Below are positions 39,859 to 40,283 of a stretch of 40,283 nucleotides of DNA, in pieces; within the stretch, counting starts at the first letter, position 1, and each line of letters opens with the position of its first letter. The position numbers and the translations under genes are program-made. The notes beneath the pieces were generated by a model. The model made no database searches. It saw only the letters and a program-made list of their open reading frames with translations, and was not told the origin of the DNA. Source of the stretch: a virus. Where the stretch lies: the IMG/VR virus record IMGVR_UViG_3300018876_000033, positions 1-40,283 of that record. One strand, written 5' to 3'.

Positions 39859-40098
39859 TTAATCGTTATATCTTAAGACAGGATCTAGGTAATAAGTCCA
39901 TATGTTTTCACTTAAGTGATACGACCTTCGATAAATACAATACGTCAAATCGTCTACATGTATGTAGTCACCTTTTTCTAGTTGATAATCGCTCTCCATT
40001 TCACATTCACACCACCAATCCCCATTACCTTCATCTTGATCCCATTTTACAAACGATATCTCTGGCTTTTGTTTCACAATAAATTGAATTGTTTTCAT
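39859..40098 (-). CDS. Small hypothetical protein with pseudoknot leader (79 aa)
   Basis: The 79-residue protein starts MKTIQFIVKQKPEISFVKWD and is rich in aromatic and acidic residues (EGNGDWWCECEMESDYQLEK, YCIYRRSYHLSENIWTYY). Alternating strands suggest a small beta-barrel or SH3-like fold. A turn at EKGDYIHVDDLTYCI resembles loops of small beta proteins. It carries the same leader as the single-strand-binding gene that follows it, separated by 54 bases, and its own promoter is at 40149-40181. Shared control suggests that both products are needed together or bind the same regulator. The family is unknown. Confidence 0.6.
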   Translation of the reverse strand: MKTIQFIVKQKPEISFVKWDQDEGNGDWWCECEMESDYQLEKGDYIHVDDLTYCIYRRSYHLSENIWTYYLDPVLRYND

Positions 40099-40114
40099 AA
40101 TAAATATTTAAATT

Positions 40115-40143
40115 ACGATCATCTTGCCCTGACCGCTTGGGCT
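40115..40143 (-). promoter_or_regulatory. Predicted H-type pseudoknot in the leader of the 79-residue gene
   Basis: This is the second copy of the leader at 39825-39853. The only change within the paired blocks is C to T in the last block (TGATCGT), which turns a G-C pair into G-U and keeps the stem. It ends 16 bases before the ATG at 40098. It starts within a few bases of the predicted transcript start, so it would lie at the very 5' end of the mRNA. Confidence 0.6.
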
Positions 40144-40148
40144 GTTTA

Positions 40149-40181
40149 CAAATATATTGCTTTATTTTAAATAAAATCAAT
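40149..40181 (-). promoter_or_regulatory. Bacteroidota-type promoter, leftward
   Basis: On the minus strand TATATTTG (40156-40149) fits TAnnTTTG, with ATTG (40181-40178) 21 bases upstream as a -33 match. The predicted transcript would begin near 40143-40147 with AACAGCCC, directly at the pseudoknot. It would drive the 79-residue gene, the single-strand-binding gene and probably the replication genes beyond. Confidence 0.6.
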
Positions 40182-40187
40182 TTTTTT

Positions 40188-40283
40188 TTATAAAATTTCA
40201 TTAATTACGTACTGAGTTACATCATCTGTAGCGTCTGGTCCGAAGAACCTCTTCCACACATTTACAGCCATCTCTACCTTCTC
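40188..40283 (-). CDS. C-terminal end of an unknown leftward gene (partial)
   Basis: The minus-strand frame is open to the right window edge and encodes 31 visible residues, including EMAVNVWKRFFGPDATDDVT and the end QYVINEIL, before a TAA. The segment is helical with a W-K-R-F-F patch. It lies upstream of the promoter at 40149-40181 on the same strand, so it belongs to the preceding unit of the same early block. Too little is visible to name it; the gene continues outside the window. Confidence 0.5.
   Translation of the reverse strand, partial: EKVEMAVNVWKRFFGPDATDDVTQYVINEIL

Noticed and set aside
39802-40143. The two similar leaders as a CRISPR array or attachment-site pair
   Set aside because: Only two copies, separated by a whole gene, both in the same position relative to a start codon, and no cas or integrase genes in the window.
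1-40283. Stop-codon reassignment, known in some crAss-like phages
   Set aside because: All large genes read through with the standard code, TAG, TAA and TGA all end genes cleanly, and the 3075-codon frame has no internal stops.
1-40283. Lysogeny genes, transposons, tRNA genes
   Set aside because: No integrase, repressor, transposase or cloverleaf-like sequence was recognised in genes or gaps; the remaining gaps are shorter than 100 bases.

Overview
The window looks like part of the genome of a lytic tailed phage (podovirus type) infecting a member of the Bacteroidota, probably a flavobacterium. Three things point there. The DNA is AT-rich and its start regions are A-rich with no clear Shine-Dalgarno sites. 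Several gene starts are preceded by the Bacteroidota promoter -7 box TAnnTTTG. The head-tail gene set and order (terminase, portal, scaffold, capsid, connector proteins, very large tail hub, internal proteins, giant ejection protein) resembles crAss-like and Cellulophaga podophages. This assignment is from recognition of families, not from a database search. The standard bacterial code reads all large genes; no tRNA, integrase, transposon or CRISPR array was seen.

Layout. Positions 1-30680 are one rightward block of virion genes. It opens with the end of a fibre-like protein, a small methyltransferase-like protein, two tandem paralogues and a coiled-coil protein. Next come a GroES-like protein, a possible small terminase subunit, the large terminase, portal, scaffold and major capsid protein, then two connector proteins and a 1759-residue tail hub ending in a Listeria-Bacteroides repeat. 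The block closes with a tail-tip (muzzle-type) protein, two internal virion proteins and a 3075-residue protein with a GNAT-like region and an HExxH zincin motif. Promoter boxes at 1609, 10994 and 18931 and hairpin terminators at 10132 and 10957 split the block into likely transcription units.

Positions 30714-40283 are a leftward block, convergent with the first and separated from it by a two-way terminator at 30684-30708. In transcription order (right to left) it holds the end of an unknown gene, a 79-residue protein, a probable single-strand DNA-binding protein, a protein with a DnaA domain IV signature and a VirE_N primase/SF3 helicase fusion. These are followed by a SNF2-like helicase, a PD-(D/E)XK-like protein, a VRR-NUC nuclease, a calcineurin-like phosphoesterase, a dATP/dGTP diphosphohydrolase-like protein and several proteins of 36-80 residues. 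Together this is a replication and nucleotide-metabolism module.

The most unusual signal is a nearly identical leader in front of two leftward genes (39825-39853 and 40115-40143). It can fold as a compact H-type RNA pseudoknot, and one of the two genes it precedes is the probable single-strand DNA-binding protein. This recalls the translational control pseudoknot of T4 gene 32. It was not matched to any named RNA family.
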